Below are positions 1-10,997 of a stretch of 64,000 nucleotides of DNA, in pieces. The DNA comes from Hyphodiscus hymeniophilus (lineage: Eukaryota > Ascomycota > Leotiomycetes > Helotiales > Hyphodiscaceae): positions 1,364,001 through 1,428,000 of the forward strand of contig VNKQ01000012.1 in NCBI GenBank assembly GCA_016508695.1. Reading direction: 5' to 3'. The position numbers were made by a program, and so were the translations under genes. Within the stretch, counting starts at the first letter, position 1, and every line of letters begins with the position of its first letter. The notes beneath the pieces are model-generated. The model was not told where the DNA came from. It saw nothing but the letters and a program-made list of their open reading frames with translations, and ran no database searches.

Positions 1-1933
1 TCTATGTCGCGGGATCCTTCTGCGACTGGCAGCCACAAGAGATGCAATACACAGACGAGCAAGGAGAATACAGGTTCACGAAGGCAGTGGAAGTGGAAGA
101 AGGGAATGAATACCAATACAAATTTCGTGTCGGCGAGGGGGAGTGGTGGTTGTTAAATGAGGATGAGCCAACCGGTAAGTATTCACTTACCTACCTGACG
201 CGATCCTCGATCTTTCAACTTCAATTAACATCAACGCTGCTTCGCGTCAATGACTACAACATTGAACTGTTTAATTTTACACATGCATCAAACAGCTGCT
301 GACACTTCGAGACTTCAGTAACTGATAACGTGGGTAATCGCAACAACCTCCTCACAGTCCCAATCCACAAAGAACCAGCAGAGATGAACGGAACAACGGA
401 GAAGGTCAGGTCTGAAACTAAGATGGCTGCCACCGAGCCCGTACTTAAGGATGCGAGCAAGCTCCCAGTTGAAGATGCACAACCCGACCCCGTCGCCGTT
501 CGATCAGACGCACGCACACCAGACATTGCGAGCAGCGCAGCCGAAGTTGCTGATTCTGCTATGATTCTTGACCATGAGACGCCCACGCCTCCCATATCAG
601 ATGAAGAAGCTGGCCGTATTGGCTTCAGAAGAATGTCGGAGACTCCCATCCCAGAGGTTGCAGACACAGCTGCAGAGGTGGCTGATTCTGCTGCTTTTCT
701 GGACAAGAACAACATGGTACGTCGCTCTGAACCCTTTTGGAGGTATGAGGGTTGTTATTCAAGTTGCCTCTGTACACGCGATCCGGATTGCCAAGTTCGA
801 TTGAACTTTGCAATAGCTAATAAACTTACTAACTTGCCCATCCATAGCCAAAGATCAAGCTACCTCCTGCTTCCACATTCTTTGACTTTGATCTACCACA
901 CAGCCCTGGCTCCGGCACCGTTACTCCTGATGAAGACAAAGTACCGCTTTTCGCCCATGAATGTATTCAGCCTCCCCCTGGTGGTTTTGAAACGCGTGTT
1001 CCCCCGAAACGCGAAACTGTCAAGTCCAAGCTGTCAACTCAAGAAAGTGCAATCGACTTCGACGACCCTTCACTTGAAGATTTCCCCTCCGAGCGCAATG
1101 CCATTCTGGAACAAGTCCGAGACTCTCAAAGACGTATGCCCGAGGATCAAACCGCCGTTGAGGGAATTCCGCCATCGCCTGTTGTTGGAGGTAGAAACTA
1201 TCCCGACAATCAGGATCTGCCTTCGCCATCTCCAGACCTTCTTACTAAAGATGATTCACCATCACTGGACTCGATCCCCGAAGATGGTGAAGAAGGATAT
1301 AGAGAAGAATTGCTCTCAGCTTTGCCAGAGGGCACAAATCTCAACCTAAGCAACGGAGAACCTCGCCTGAGTGAAGGTGGCAGTGAGGAACAGGATATCC
1401 CATTTCAGAAGGATAGAAAAGCAAGCGTTGACGTTCAGGAGGTCTTAGAAACACCTCCAAGACACCAATCTGTGCCCACGGTCATCGACAACCCGACGAT
1501 GGATGGATCATATACGGAACCCGAACCAAAGAAATTACCCGCAACCCTTTTCATCCAAGGAGAGAGTGGGCCACTTCGTAGGGAGGAGCCGAAAAAGAAA
1601 GAGATTGTCCCGTCGGAAGAAGCTCCTTCTATAACTGTACAACTTGCGACACCAGGCTCAAGCTTGAAAATCATACCCACGGACCCATTTAGCAAGCCGA
1701 TCGATTCTGCGAAGGCTACTGCAATCGAAGAAGAGAATGGCCGCAGCCAATTGACCTCTCGAAAGCAAACGCAACCATCCCCCGAACGAGCTCTCACCCC
1801 TACATCAATGCGATCGGCAGGCAAAGATGCGAAGTCGAAGAACTTTCTGAAGGCATTCTGGCGAGTTGTCTTTGTGGAATGGATTGGAGGGTTCATCCTG
1901 AGATTGTGCGGTGGCGATCGCCAGAAGGCGTAA
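1..1933 (+). CDS. CBM48 / AMPK glycogen-binding-domain protein (5' partial)
   Basis: The 5' end lies outside the window. Exons: 1–174, 319–716, 848–1933; introns are GTAAGT..CAG (phase 1) and GTACGT..TAG (phase 0). Exon 1 opens inside a CBM48 fold (VAGSFCDW, then YQYKFRVGEGEWW) and the exon 2 start (VTDNVGNRNNLLTV) completes it, which fixes the first splice. CBM48 of AMPK-beta type binds glycogen or related glucans. The yeast relatives Crp1 and Mdg1 share this N-terminal domain followed by a long disordered tail, as seen here. Exon 2 carries a short motif twice (AAEVADSA) and exon 3 is acidic and Pro/Ser-rich. The extreme C-terminus holds a hydrophobic stretch (VVFVEWIGGFILRLCGG) that could contact membrane. 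Domain assignment is firm; the cellular role is not. Confidence 0.85.
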
Positions 1934-3593
1934 GACAATCGTCACTTATGCTGTGTTGCTTTTCTCCCTAGCGTTCTTGCACCAGATTTGTTATTCCCTC
2001 CATCCCAGAACAAGCAATGCTGATAGATTGCGTTATCACACAGGCTTCTTGCCATCTCCGCACTCCTCCTCATCACACTTGCACCTGCTGTATATTTGTC
2101 TGTATGAGTCCCCCGATAGCATATGAATCCCGTCGAACAGGGTAGGCAGGGACCGGATCAAAACACATCCAATTGATCGCTTTCCGCGCGCGCAGGGAAA
2201 GATGGATTGAGCGCGCTTTTGCTGTATCATATGAGCATGGAATGGAAACGAATATCAATGAATTACTTTGAATGCCACAATGGAGTATGTAACAGTTTGA
2301 AATTTTATGATATGTGAGAGTCCTTAGCGTCATTGGGCCCGCAGTCCCTCGCGGTGATGATCACGTGAGCACGAAAGACGGCTTGTGGAGCTTGAGCTGG
2401 ACTCGTAGAGTCAATTCCTCTAGGGACCACTGCAATTATGATAATGATAGATCTTCAATTGTCACTTGATTCCTGTTAGGATGGTGTCCTAAAGCGGTAC
2501 TATGCAGATCCTGCGCAGATATTCGCTAAGCTCAGGGGTAAAATGCACGACCTTGCTGTACTAAGTATGGCATCCCGGAAATCCTAGAATGGAATTCTTG
2601 GAACGGGCTAGATTTATTGAACCTTTCAGGCCTTGTAGGGCTGTAGCGTAAGAAGAGGGTGTTTTGAGGTGGATGAAAAACTCTTGTAGGAAGGCTGCTG
2701 AGTCGGTAGCTTCCTGGGTGCGGAGAGTGGCTTGCCAGTAGATTGTCAGTCAGGGCTACTTGTTCTCCGTGATATTTTCCTGCATTGTTGAGCATTGATA
2801 CGTGCTCTTTTTCGTCTCGTTGTTGACTCGACAGTTAGCCCCCTCGTTCTAGTTAAAGAGTGGTCAACTGCAAGGAGAAGTAAAGAAGTACGTTCAGAGC
2901 TAGATTGGAAATATATTTGGAATTTTAATGATTTTTTCTTCGAAAACGCATTGCCTTTCATTATTATATAATACTTTGTATGCTGTAAATATGAGCAGGT
3001 TACCAGTTATGGGCAGCTCTGCTAAGCTAGAGAAATCAGGGCCGCTTTCCGTGCACTACTTTCTTCACTTCATCCTCAGATCCTACTTTCACTTTCCATC
3101 TTCTCCATTCACTTCCTCACTTGACCAATGGCGTAACTGCTCAAAGTCATTTGGATATTTGTTGCACGTCGCTTTCTGGGGATAACTTCACTTCGCACTT
3201 ATTTGAGTGCTGGCTTTGAGAACTATCTCGGAAATGGCGTCCAAGAGGGGGATTGCACTACTTTCATCAAAATATGAATATGTTTCCAAATATGGGTGGT
3301 TTTTGTTGCACGTCGCAAAAGTTCTGTCAAATTTCGCACCAGGTTAGTGAGCACACGTTTGGATAAATTAAGTCCATAGTTCGCACATCACGCCATCGCT
3401 GTCTATCAAATCCATAAATCAACCATCCTTGTCTCAGAATACTTCAACAAGCCTGCAAGGAGCAGATATACAAAAGTATCTGCAAATAGAAAGACATTCA
3501 TATTATCATCAAGTGCTCCACTAGGAACTCCGTACAAATACACAGAGATCGATATCTCCGACAACAAAACCCAAGACGCAACAGAGCAACGTC
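1934..3593. other. Intergenic, no gene recognised
   Basis: Tail-to-tail interval between the CBM48 gene and the DUF1223 gene. Only short ORFs without recognisable domains. It contains two exact copies of a 15-mer (TTTGTTGCACGTCGC) at 3158–3172 and 3302–3316, and a CACGTG E-box near 2364. Confidence 0.6.
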
Positions 3594-4364
3594 CTAAGCC
3601 CTACAAGATCCAAGGATCTCCCCTCCTCTCCCAGCCTGCACCAGAACAGCCTTCTCCAAGCCCTCCCTAGCCGCCGGTAAATCGAAAACCTCCTCTCCAC
3701 CCCTCCACTGCCCAATAACGCTTAAGTCCCTCACCACATTCCGATGCGGCAGCGTCACGCCGCGGTTCTCCCCTCTCAGAATCTTCACATCCGCAGGCTG
3801 CACCTGATACCAGACGACCAAAACATCCCCACCACTCCCACTCGCACGCTCACTCGCGCCCGCGATCCTAACCGCTTTCTTCCCCTCCCTCGTAGTGACA
3901 TCGAGCCTCACCCGCCCATTCACAGGCCGCGCGAGGAGCGAGGGAAGATCCCGCCATCCCCGCCCACCGAGCGGCGTGGCTCCTCCGTCGACGATGACCT
4001 GCGGCGTGTACACCCTTCCGCGATCGGCGCCCTTCAGGAAGGCGGCGTAGTCGCGCTGTCTCGCGTCCCAGCGCTTGTCGCCGAAGCTGTCGGCCCAGCC
4101 GATGTAGTCCCAGTAGGTGACCTCGTAGGTGAGCAGGAGGTGGTTTGGGTCGTTGGGGGGGATGGTCTTCAGGAGGAAGGCGTTGGCGGGCGGGCAGGAA
4201 TCGCAGCCTTGGGATTGGAAGAGCTCGATTGTCGTCAGGGAGTGGGGAGGAGAGGTGCTGGGTGTAGTGGGGGTCGAGGTGGAGGTGGAATATGGGGGTG
4301 GGAGGGGGGTTTGGGGAGAGTGAGAGGGAGAAGATCCCTTGAAGATTGAGAGGATGTCTTTCAT
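3594..4364 (-). CDS. DUF1223 family thioredoxin-fold protein
   Basis: Single-exon gene of 256 aa. After a low-complexity Pro/Ser/Thr leader (about residues 10–42) comes the DUF1223 signature ELFQSQGCDSCPPA with a CxxC pair, followed by the family block with TYWDYIGWADSFG, the YTPQVIVDGG segment and a C-terminal beta-rich part. DUF1223 proteins occur in bacteria and fungi and are predicted thioredoxin-like; no activity is firmly established. The fungal gene may be of bacterial descent, but this cannot be shown from one sequence. The start is the first ATG of the frame. The N-terminus is not hydrophobic, so there is no classical secretion signal. The gene is GC-richer than its flanks. Confidence 0.87.
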   Translation of the reverse strand: MKDILSIFKGSSPSHSPQTPLPPPYSTSTSTPTTPSTSPPHSLTTIELFQSQGCDSCPPANAFLLKTIPPNDPNHLLLTYEVTYWDYIGWADSFGDKRWDARQRDYAAFLKGADRGRVYTPQVIVDGGATPLGGRGWRDLPSLLARPVNGRVRLDVTTREGKKAVRIAGASERASGSGGDVLVVWYQVQPADVKILRGENRGVTLPHRNVVRDLSVIGQWRGGEEVFDLPAAREGLEKAVLVQAGRGGEILGSCRA

Positions 4365-5014
4365 GATGATGGTGATATCTGGATGGTGAGGTGATTGGAA
4401 ATCTGCTGGAAATGCGACTGAAGACTTGCTAGAAGTGGGACAAAGATGGATTTATAGAAACTCAGGACTTTGGTTCTAGTAGATCACCCTCGTCTTGCTT
4501 GAGAATAAGTAATGTTGTGAGGCTGTGAAGAATGATGTTCTGATGCGCTGATCGCAAATGATTCCTCACGTGTGGAATCAATGTGGCGCAGCTCCGAACA
4601 ACGAATTGACTTTCCCACAACTCTCCATGCCTCGAAGATTACATATTGACAATTAGAAAATTACATAGGATGATAATAATGGCGGGAAGAAAGGTACTGC
4701 TTTCTGTGAAACGTTCTTTGGAAAGTGGATACAGCAAGCCTAACAATGAAGATGAGAAAAGGGGATGAAGGAAGTAGATAAATTTTCATCAATACAATTA
4801 AATGTTTTCGAGCAGCCGCTCTAATTCAACGCCATCCATCCATCTATCCATCCATGGAACCAAACACCTGATATTGACATATGCAGTCTTCATCGACAAA
4901 GCCTCAAACCCTTATATCGCTCTCCCAAACGGGTATCCTAGCCATCAGTATATATCACAAAGGTGTCGTTCCATTCAGAAGCATTCTCATATCGTTTCCG
5001 CAGCGTTCGAAGGC
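4365..5014. other. Intergenic: DUF1223 upstream region and GT69 3' flank
   Basis: Two co-directional minus-strand genes flank this 650-bp stretch. It should hold the DUF1223 promoter (just above 4364) and the 3' UTR of the mannosyltransferase. A CACGTG motif lies at about 4567. No gene is seen. Confidence 0.55.
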
Positions 5015-6559
5015 TCAGACTTCGAGTGGAGGAACCACATCCCTCAGATTGTCCCAGTTCCCTTCTCCATCAACTAGATGCCCTTCCTTCAAAACTAGGA
5101 GCTGCCGAACCCCACAATATCCGCCTCTCCCCGCCGTCCGTTCGAAATCGATGAAATGACCTTCACCATCCCAGAATTCCTTCCCCTTGCCACTTCCTAT
5201 TGTGTCCCGTTTGGCAACATTAGAGCCCTGCCACGTATTATCCACATCTCCGAATTCTGGATCGATACGTTGGTCCGTTCCAATATCGCTGGAGATCCAA
5301 AGCCGGTCTTGTATTATTTGTCCTTCGATTTCCGCACGGCGGGGATTGAAGACTGGCATATGAGCAAATCTGTTGATGATCCCTTGTGGGAGGGCAAAAA
5401 GTCGCTCGAAGCGCTTTGCAAGCCAGATACGGGAGAAAGATTTCGAGTCGTAAGCTACGCGCACGTAGGGATTCATGAAGATACCGTCGCCCCAGGAGTC
5501 TTTCTCTGAGGCGGCAGAGATGGAGGGAAAGGTTGGAAGGGCAATAATGTCGGCATGGATGAGGCAGCATTCGCTTGAATCGACGAAAGGTTCTGGCTCG
5601 GAGCGAAAACGTAGGGGAAGAGTAGGAGGGCCTACTGTGTCGGTTCGTGATGTTTTGCCCCCAGTCAAGCTTTTGAGATCGCGCTGTAGATATCGTCCAT
5701 CAAATGCGACCATCCCGCCCCAGCAGCTCTTTACTCTAACTGCGTCCTTCCCTGCTAGGACGTCCTTCCTTGTGATCGCATCTCCCTCAGCTGAGAACCA
5801 GGGAAAGATGGGGACTCCAATGCTATATCCCTCCAGGTCTCTCGTAGCAAATGTATCGTAGTACTTCCAGCTCGTCACAAAGTCGGTCCCACAGACTGCT
5901 TTATATTCTGCCTTCCCTTCCGCATTCAGATTGGTACCCCATAGTAGTCTCCCCGCATCCATAGGATTGAAAAACACATCATTGATGAACAGGACCCGGT
6001 CGTATTTCTTCGTCAGAGTATCCAAGGGTGCCAAGGCCTTGTTCCGCACTTCTGCGAGATATGCGATTCGTTTTATCCTGCTTTCTCCGGTAGGTAATTT
6101 GGTATGTGGAATCTCATTTAATGGAATTGGGTCGTCCTCCTGCGATACTACCGAGTGCTCGCACGGCAGCTTGGCTTCCAGTTCCTTTAGTGCATCACTT
6201 GGTCCGCCATAGATTGAGACAAAAACTCTATCCTTCCCAATCAGATCTATCAACTCCAGCAGCGACTTCCCCCATGAACTCTTTATGAGATCCCCATCGA
6301 TGATATTCGCGGCGATGTATACAATTTCATGGGCATCAATCGTGAAAGGGGGAGAATTCGTGTACGATGCGTTGAAGAGTATCTGCCAGGAAATAAAGAT
6401 GAGCAGGGCGATAAAAACATGGAGTGGTCGACAGCATCTGCGAGCTTTGCGAAGGAAGGCGGATATACGGTAGGATCGTCGACGAGGTTTATCTTTGAAT
6501 GCGACGTGGTCTTCGAGATCGGAGGACGAGCGCGGGAGGGGATCGTACTGGATTGCCAT
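5015..6559 (-). CDS. GT69 (CMT1/Cap59-like) alpha-mannosyltransferase
   Basis: Intronless, 514 aa. It has type II topology: a basic cytoplasmic tail, one transmembrane anchor at about residues 46–63 (HVFIALLIFISWQILF), then a lumenal catalytic domain. Family blocks are visible in order: VYIAANIIDGDLIKSSWG, VFVSIYGGPSDAL, RIAYLAEVRNKAL, KYDRVLFINDVFF (the acidic nucleotide-sugar site region), SCWGGMVAFDGR and SSECCLIHADI. This order matches cryptococcal mannosyltransferase 1 and its fungal relatives, which transfer mannose from GDP-mannose in the Golgi. The length is normal. In non-encapsulated ascomycetes the acceptor is unknown, probably a cell-wall or glycolipid glycan. The ATG used is the only sensible start and precedes the anchor at normal distance. 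Confidence 0.9.
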   Translation of the reverse strand: MAIQYDPLPRSSSDLEDHVAFKDKPRRRSYRISAFLRKARRCCRPLHVFIALLIFISWQILFNASYTNSPPFTIDAHEIVYIAANIIDGDLIKSSWGKSLLELIDLIGKDRVFVSIYGGPSDALKELEAKLPCEHSVVSQEDDPIPLNEIPHTKLPTGESRIKRIAYLAEVRNKALAPLDTLTKKYDRVLFINDVFFNPMDAGRLLWGTNLNAEGKAEYKAVCGTDFVTSWKYYDTFATRDLEGYSIGVPIFPWFSAEGDAITRKDVLAGKDAVRVKSCWGGMVAFDGRYLQRDLKSLTGGKTSRTDTVGPPTLPLRFRSEPEPFVDSSECCLIHADIIALPTFPSISAASEKDSWGDGIFMNPYVRVAYDSKSFSRIWLAKRFERLFALPQGIINRFAHMPVFNPRRAEIEGQIIQDRLWISSDIGTDQRIDPEFGDVDNTWQGSNVAKRDTIGSGKGKEFWDGEGHFIDFERTAGRGGYCGVRQLLVLKEGHLVDGEGNWDNLRDVVPPLEV

Positions 6560-8718
6560 GGCTGCGAGAGGGGTCGCAAACAGATGTTAAAGCTCAGGTC
6601 ATTTCATCGAGATGATATTATATTGCGATGACTGGTTCTGTGAGGCCTGAGGTGGAATAGAAGATAAGGATGAAGGTATTCGACATGATAATTGAGAGAG
6701 AAAGATTTGAGAAGAGGGGGCAACATTGGGGGTTCAATCTCGGGCTTCCAGGGGTCTGACCCCGTGGTAGCCCGTCTTGACGCGCGTGATGGCTTGGCTT
6801 GGGATTGCTCTTCCATTGGAATCCCTTTTCGAGTTGCAGGAAAGGAGAACCATTTTATATACATATATATATATATATATATACAATCCACAAAGAGCAT
6901 CAGGAAGAGCTTTGAATATCTAATATCCAATGCGCCGATGGATAATCCTTCGTGGTTAAGATATATGGTAGGAGGAACTCAACCGGATTATCCTCTGCAG
7001 TCATTGTAGCTGCTCCATAACGACAGACGCCTTCTATTTCTTACACTGTCGTTTGTCAATCGATCTTTTGGAGTCGAGTCCGACAAGTCGTAGAGCAGTT
7101 TGAGACGATATACAGACTCACCGAGTCACAGACAGACTTACAGTACGCCTGAACGTCTTCCTTGGTAGTCAACTGCACCCGTATCAGTTGATACAAGAAT
7201 GTCACGTGGGTAGAGTACTCGTATGATGCTTTGTCAGCACTGACTACTTTCCACCAGTGTCCTACCAGAGGTACCTCAGGTAATTCCAATCTTCTCGCTC
7301 TTCAATCTCTTTTCTCCTTCTTTTTGCCAACTTATTCTCTACATATACGCCTCTGAAAGTTCGCTTCGACAATCCATAGAATAGAGAGCACAACCTGGCA
7401 TCTTTGGACGAATAGAGGAGAAGAGAGCGAATCTCTCGCAGGGCAAGCGTTCTGAAACAAGGCTGAGGCTGATGTTATCCCATTCCCAAAATAACACCGC
7501 TCGTGCCAGACAGGGAAAACCATCCCTTGGGAGGTAATCGCGTGTTTTCCGAACAACACGCTCGAATGCTTCTCTACTTCATCTGCCCAGAGATCATTGG
7601 AGACCATCAAAGACCATTTTTGAATTCTATCAGGAGCTGGAATTCCAATACAGCTGTTCTGTCTTCGAAATATGGCCGCCCTCCTATCCATCGAGAGGGG
7701 TCGATCTACATCCCTCTGACCCAGCTCCAAGCCCTGGCTGGAGGCCGAGGAGGATCCTTCGATGCCGCAACAAAAGAAACACCGTAAGCAAAGTATTTCG
7801 CACTCTCGAATGATCCCCAGCTACGAGTCGGCATCCTTGATCTTGATCTTGCTCGAGTGAGAGTGAGTAGTGCTGCTCTGCTATTCTTGACAAAATTGCC
7901 TACAGTACTTGTACGAGGGGGAACAGTGCCTACCTATCTTACTCACCTACATCGATCTAGATATTGTTCGTATCACGTGGCGTTACATCCAGATTCTCAA
8001 TCATTCAGATGATCAACATGGCGCTCTAGAGCATTGACAAGTCAGTGCTTGTGGAACCAATATTTGAGCCTCAATGACTAAACAGGAGATGGATGGGAGG
8101 TGTCTCTACATGTGGATTTGCATGTAGCCTGCAGCTCGACCTCAGCCGCAAGCCCAGTTCCATGACCTGGCGCCCATCCACCCCACCATCCCAAAGTCTC
8201 AAGGTCGTATCCAAGACCAAGAAGATCTGTTTCGTGGGGATTTACGAATCGGATAGAGTCGTTTCATGCCGCTTCCTGCATCCACAATCCTTCGAAAATA
8301 GGATCTATCTCAAAGTCCAATATTCGTCAAGTCACAATTACGAGCAAGACTCGTGGGGCGGCAGCGGCAGGCTCCCCACAGCCTCACATTATCACTCTAG
8401 TTGGTGCAGTGGAACACATCGTGCAGGACTTCGGGAATCCTGATTTGTTCGTTCCAATCTTTGTACTAGCTTCGTAATGTTTTGAGGATTCGTGCTACGG
8501 TGCTGCTGCACCGCCCCGGAACATAATAGTAGCTCATCAAGGCAGTCCTTCTCGATTCACTATTCATATATGGTTACAAGTACCTACGCCGCTTCCCCAC
8601 CCTCACTCTCCCAACTCAGGAATAGCTGTCCCCAAATTGTGGTCAGACTATGATACTAATGATACCAACTGCCCAATTCGTCTCCATTTACTCAACACCG
8701 GGCCACTGATAGAGCCTG
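6560..8718. other. Intergenic with (TA)n microsatellite, no gene recognised
   Basis: Head-to-head interval between the GT69 gene and the membrane-protein gene. A run of alternating TA occurs at about 6856–6883. CACGTG motifs occur at about 7204 and 7973. ORFs of 60–130 codons here have no domain, no consistent splice continuation and unremarkable composition; I do not call them. Confidence 0.55.
6856..6883. repeat. (TA)n microsatellite
   Basis: Nearly pure TA dinucleotide run about 300 bp upstream of the GT69 start codon. Length polymorphism between isolates is likely. Confidence 0.85.
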
Positions 8719-10344
8719 ATGGCGGGGGGAAGCTGTCCGTATGGAGGGCTGTGGTGGACATGTACCGTTCAGATTCCCTCATATGAAGGATGTTGCTCAG
8801 TTGATCCTTGTAAAGGAGACAATACAGGATGTCCTGATAAAGATTCATACCCCGCAGTATTCCCTCCTGCAGCAAGCTCAACTGCTGCGGCGAGCTCAAG
8901 TGCTGCAGCGAGCTCAACTGCTGCAGCAAGTTCAAGCGCTGCACCGAGCTCGACAAGCACATTTTCCTCAAGAACAACAACGCGATCAGCAAGCCTTAAC
9001 CCCTTGCCGGTCTCAACATCTTCAAGTGCTGCACCGAGCTCGACAAGCACACTTTCCTCGAGAACTACAACACGATTAGCAAGCCTCACCTCCTCGCCGG
9101 TCTCAGCACCGTCACATTCGAGCTCATTATCTAAGAGTCAAGTGAAAGCAGTAATAGGTGGAGCAACAGCTGGTGGTGTTATCCTCTTCCTCATCATAGC
9201 CATAATCATAACATGGTACCGCACCAAAAAATCCCGCAAAGCACACCTCTCTCAACCACCCCTCCGATCCGCTCCCTCTCCTGTTCCAGAGATGTTTGTC
9301 CCAGAGATGTCTGTCCCAGAAAAGTTTGAACTGCAAAACTTCCTCCCAGAACTTCCAGAAGCACAAACGCCCCTCCAAAATCTCCAGACCAACCTCTCCA
9401 ACATACCCCCTCATCCAAGAACGGTATCGAGCTATTCAGCATATTCACCATCCCACATCACACCTAGCTCTTTCGAAAATCATCAATCGGCGACCGATCA
9501 ACTAGCTTGGAGCGGACAACGGAGAGGAAGTCATAACAGCGAAGCTTCAGAGGGGTCGTATCCAGGTAGACCAATGTTCGGCGTCCCGTATGCTATGCAA
9601 CGGCCCGATGTAACACAACCGAGAAGGAGTACGATATCTACTTACCAAGGTCCAAGTCCTTCCTCGACCCCCGTTTCGCATCCTGCCTCGCCTAATGCCC
9701 CGATGACACCTCCAATTTCCGAAGCAGCAGCAGCCTCCAGGAGTACCTCATTGTCATACAACTACTCCAATCAATATCCCGAAGGACTCGAAGATCTATA
9801 CGCAGCAGGGCGAAATGACCACCACCACCTACCCGCGGGCCGGTATGATCTTCCCCGGCCTCAATCCCAAAATCAGTCCCACCCTCAGCCTCGGCCGGCT
9901 GTCAGACAAACGCAATCTGATCACACCCTCATACATGAACCCAGGAGGGAAAGCGAGCCCCTGCCGGTACTAGCTCAGGCTACTTGCGAGACCCCCGACT
10001 CGATCGGTGATCGAGTGCCCGATCTACCTCCTTCTATGGCAATGAACGAGGCTGGTTCCCGACAGATCTCAATGCGACCCGCTGGTACGAGAGGGTTGAG
10101 GGTTAGGACTTTAAGCGGTAGCGCATTGGAAGATAGTAGGAACTGGACTGTAAATGGAAACAGTAGTACGAGTGCGTTTCCTGAACGGATTGCGGAGAGT
10201 GTTGAAAGGGTTGAGGAGGGGGAGGAAATGGGGACGGCGTGGGATGGTGATATGAGGACTTATCTGTCGAAACGAAGGCAGAAGGCGCGGGAGAGGCAGA
10301 GGGAGGAGTACACGGATTGGAAGATACGGGCTTTGACGCCTTAG
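8719..10344 (+). CDS. Single-pass membrane protein, Cys-rich head, Ser/Thr-rich stalk
   Basis: Single exon, 541 aa. Layout: a short Cys motif at residues 5–40 (CPYGGLWWTC, then GCCSVDPC and GCP), a Ser/Thr/Ala stalk at about 50–140, a transmembrane helix at about 144–166 preceded by a Gly-rich segment (VIGGATAGGVILFLIIAIII), a basic stop-transfer (RTKKSRK), and a long Pro/Ser-rich cytoplasmic tail. This head–stalk–helix plan is common in fungal surface proteins resembling wall-stress sensors. There is no signal peptide: an in-frame TAG at 8710 sits just before the ATG, so insertion would be type III or an upstream exon is missing. The stalk contains an exact-period 90-bp duplication. Function unknown; sensor or adhesion roles are guesses. 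Confidence 0.75.
   Translation: MAGGSCPYGGLWWTCTVQIPSYEGCCSVDPCKGDNTGCPDKDSYPAVFPPAASSTAAASSSAAASSTAAASSSAAPSSTSTFSSRTTTRSASLNPLPVSTSSSAAPSSTSTLSSRTTTRLASLTSSPVSAPSHSSSLSKSQVKAVIGGATAGGVILFLIIAIIITWYRTKKSRKAHLSQPPLRSAPSPVPEMFVPEMSVPEKFELQNFLPELPEAQTPLQNLQTNLSNIPPHPRTVSSYSAYSPSHITPSSFENHQSATDQLAWSGQRRGSHNSEASEGSYPGRPMFGVPYAMQRPDVTQPRRSTISTYQGPSPSSTPVSHPASPNAPMTPPISEAAAASRSTSLSYNYSNQYPEGLEDLYAAGRNDHHHLPAGRYDLPRPQSQNQSHPQPRPAVRQTQSDHTLIHEPRRESEPLPVLAQATCETPDSIGDRVPDLPPSMAMNEAGSRQISMRPAGTRGLRVRTLSGSALEDSRNWTVNGNSSTSAFPERIAESVERVEEGEEMGTAWDGDMRTYLSKRRQKARERQREEYTDWKIRALTP
8931..9110 (+). repeat. 90-bp in-frame tandem duplication in the stalk
   Basis: Two units of 90 bp (30 codons each) encode residues about 72–101 and 102–131. 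Both contain SSAAPSSTST and SSRTTTR. The offset is exact: GCACCGAGCTCGACAAGCAC starts at 8941 and again at 9031. Just before it (about 8878–8940) is a shorter, degenerate Ala/Ser repeat. Confidence 0.9.
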
Positions 10345-10997
10345 TCTTGATGTTTGGTGCATTTGAATTTCGAAGTGAAGAAGAAACGAATGATGAAGAA
10401 GCCCATTTTCCTCATTCTCGGGCCCCAGTAAGTGCAGAAGAAATGCTGAATTCGTCATTCTTAAAATAAATGATGAGAAGAGCCTTATGGATAAGTCGTT
10501 TTTGTACTGATAGATCTGCAGCCGGCCATTGGGAAGGGTCGAGGCTCTGGTGTTGTGTGAAGATGGATTTAGATATTATGGATTTTGAAAAATGGCCAGG
10601 ACAATGGACGTGATGTTGATGCGAAGGTGAACTTTTAGACGTATCGTCTCTTAAGGAACCTACTGACCATGTGATGCATACTATACGCAGCCTAAGCTGA
10701 ATCAATTTATAGGTAGATGCATAACCAATGACATTTAGACGATTGACATCTCTGTTTTGAATAAACGTCGTCAACATCGTCCAAGTCTACTCGAACCTCC
10801 AAAGACCACGACATCAGCAAATCACGAACATTGAGAAATCATATTCTTGATATGAGTGACACAGGTCAACCGTTGTTCAGATGTGTCCAACCCTTAAGAG
10901 ACTATGGATTTAACAAGGTAGACAATTCATTACCCATCTGTCGTTTGATGCTACCTATGACAAGCTGACTCGTCCCAAATCAGAGCGTGTAGCTCTG
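10345..10997. other. Intergenic, convergent 3' flanks
   Basis: Tail-to-tail spacer between the membrane-protein gene and the F-box gene. Both 3' UTRs should lie here. No gene is seen. Confidence 0.55.

Noticed and set aside
174..302. Continuation of the first ORF past position 174
   Set aside because: A GTAAGT donor at 175 and rejoining at 319 restore the conserved end of CBM48; the read-through is intronic.
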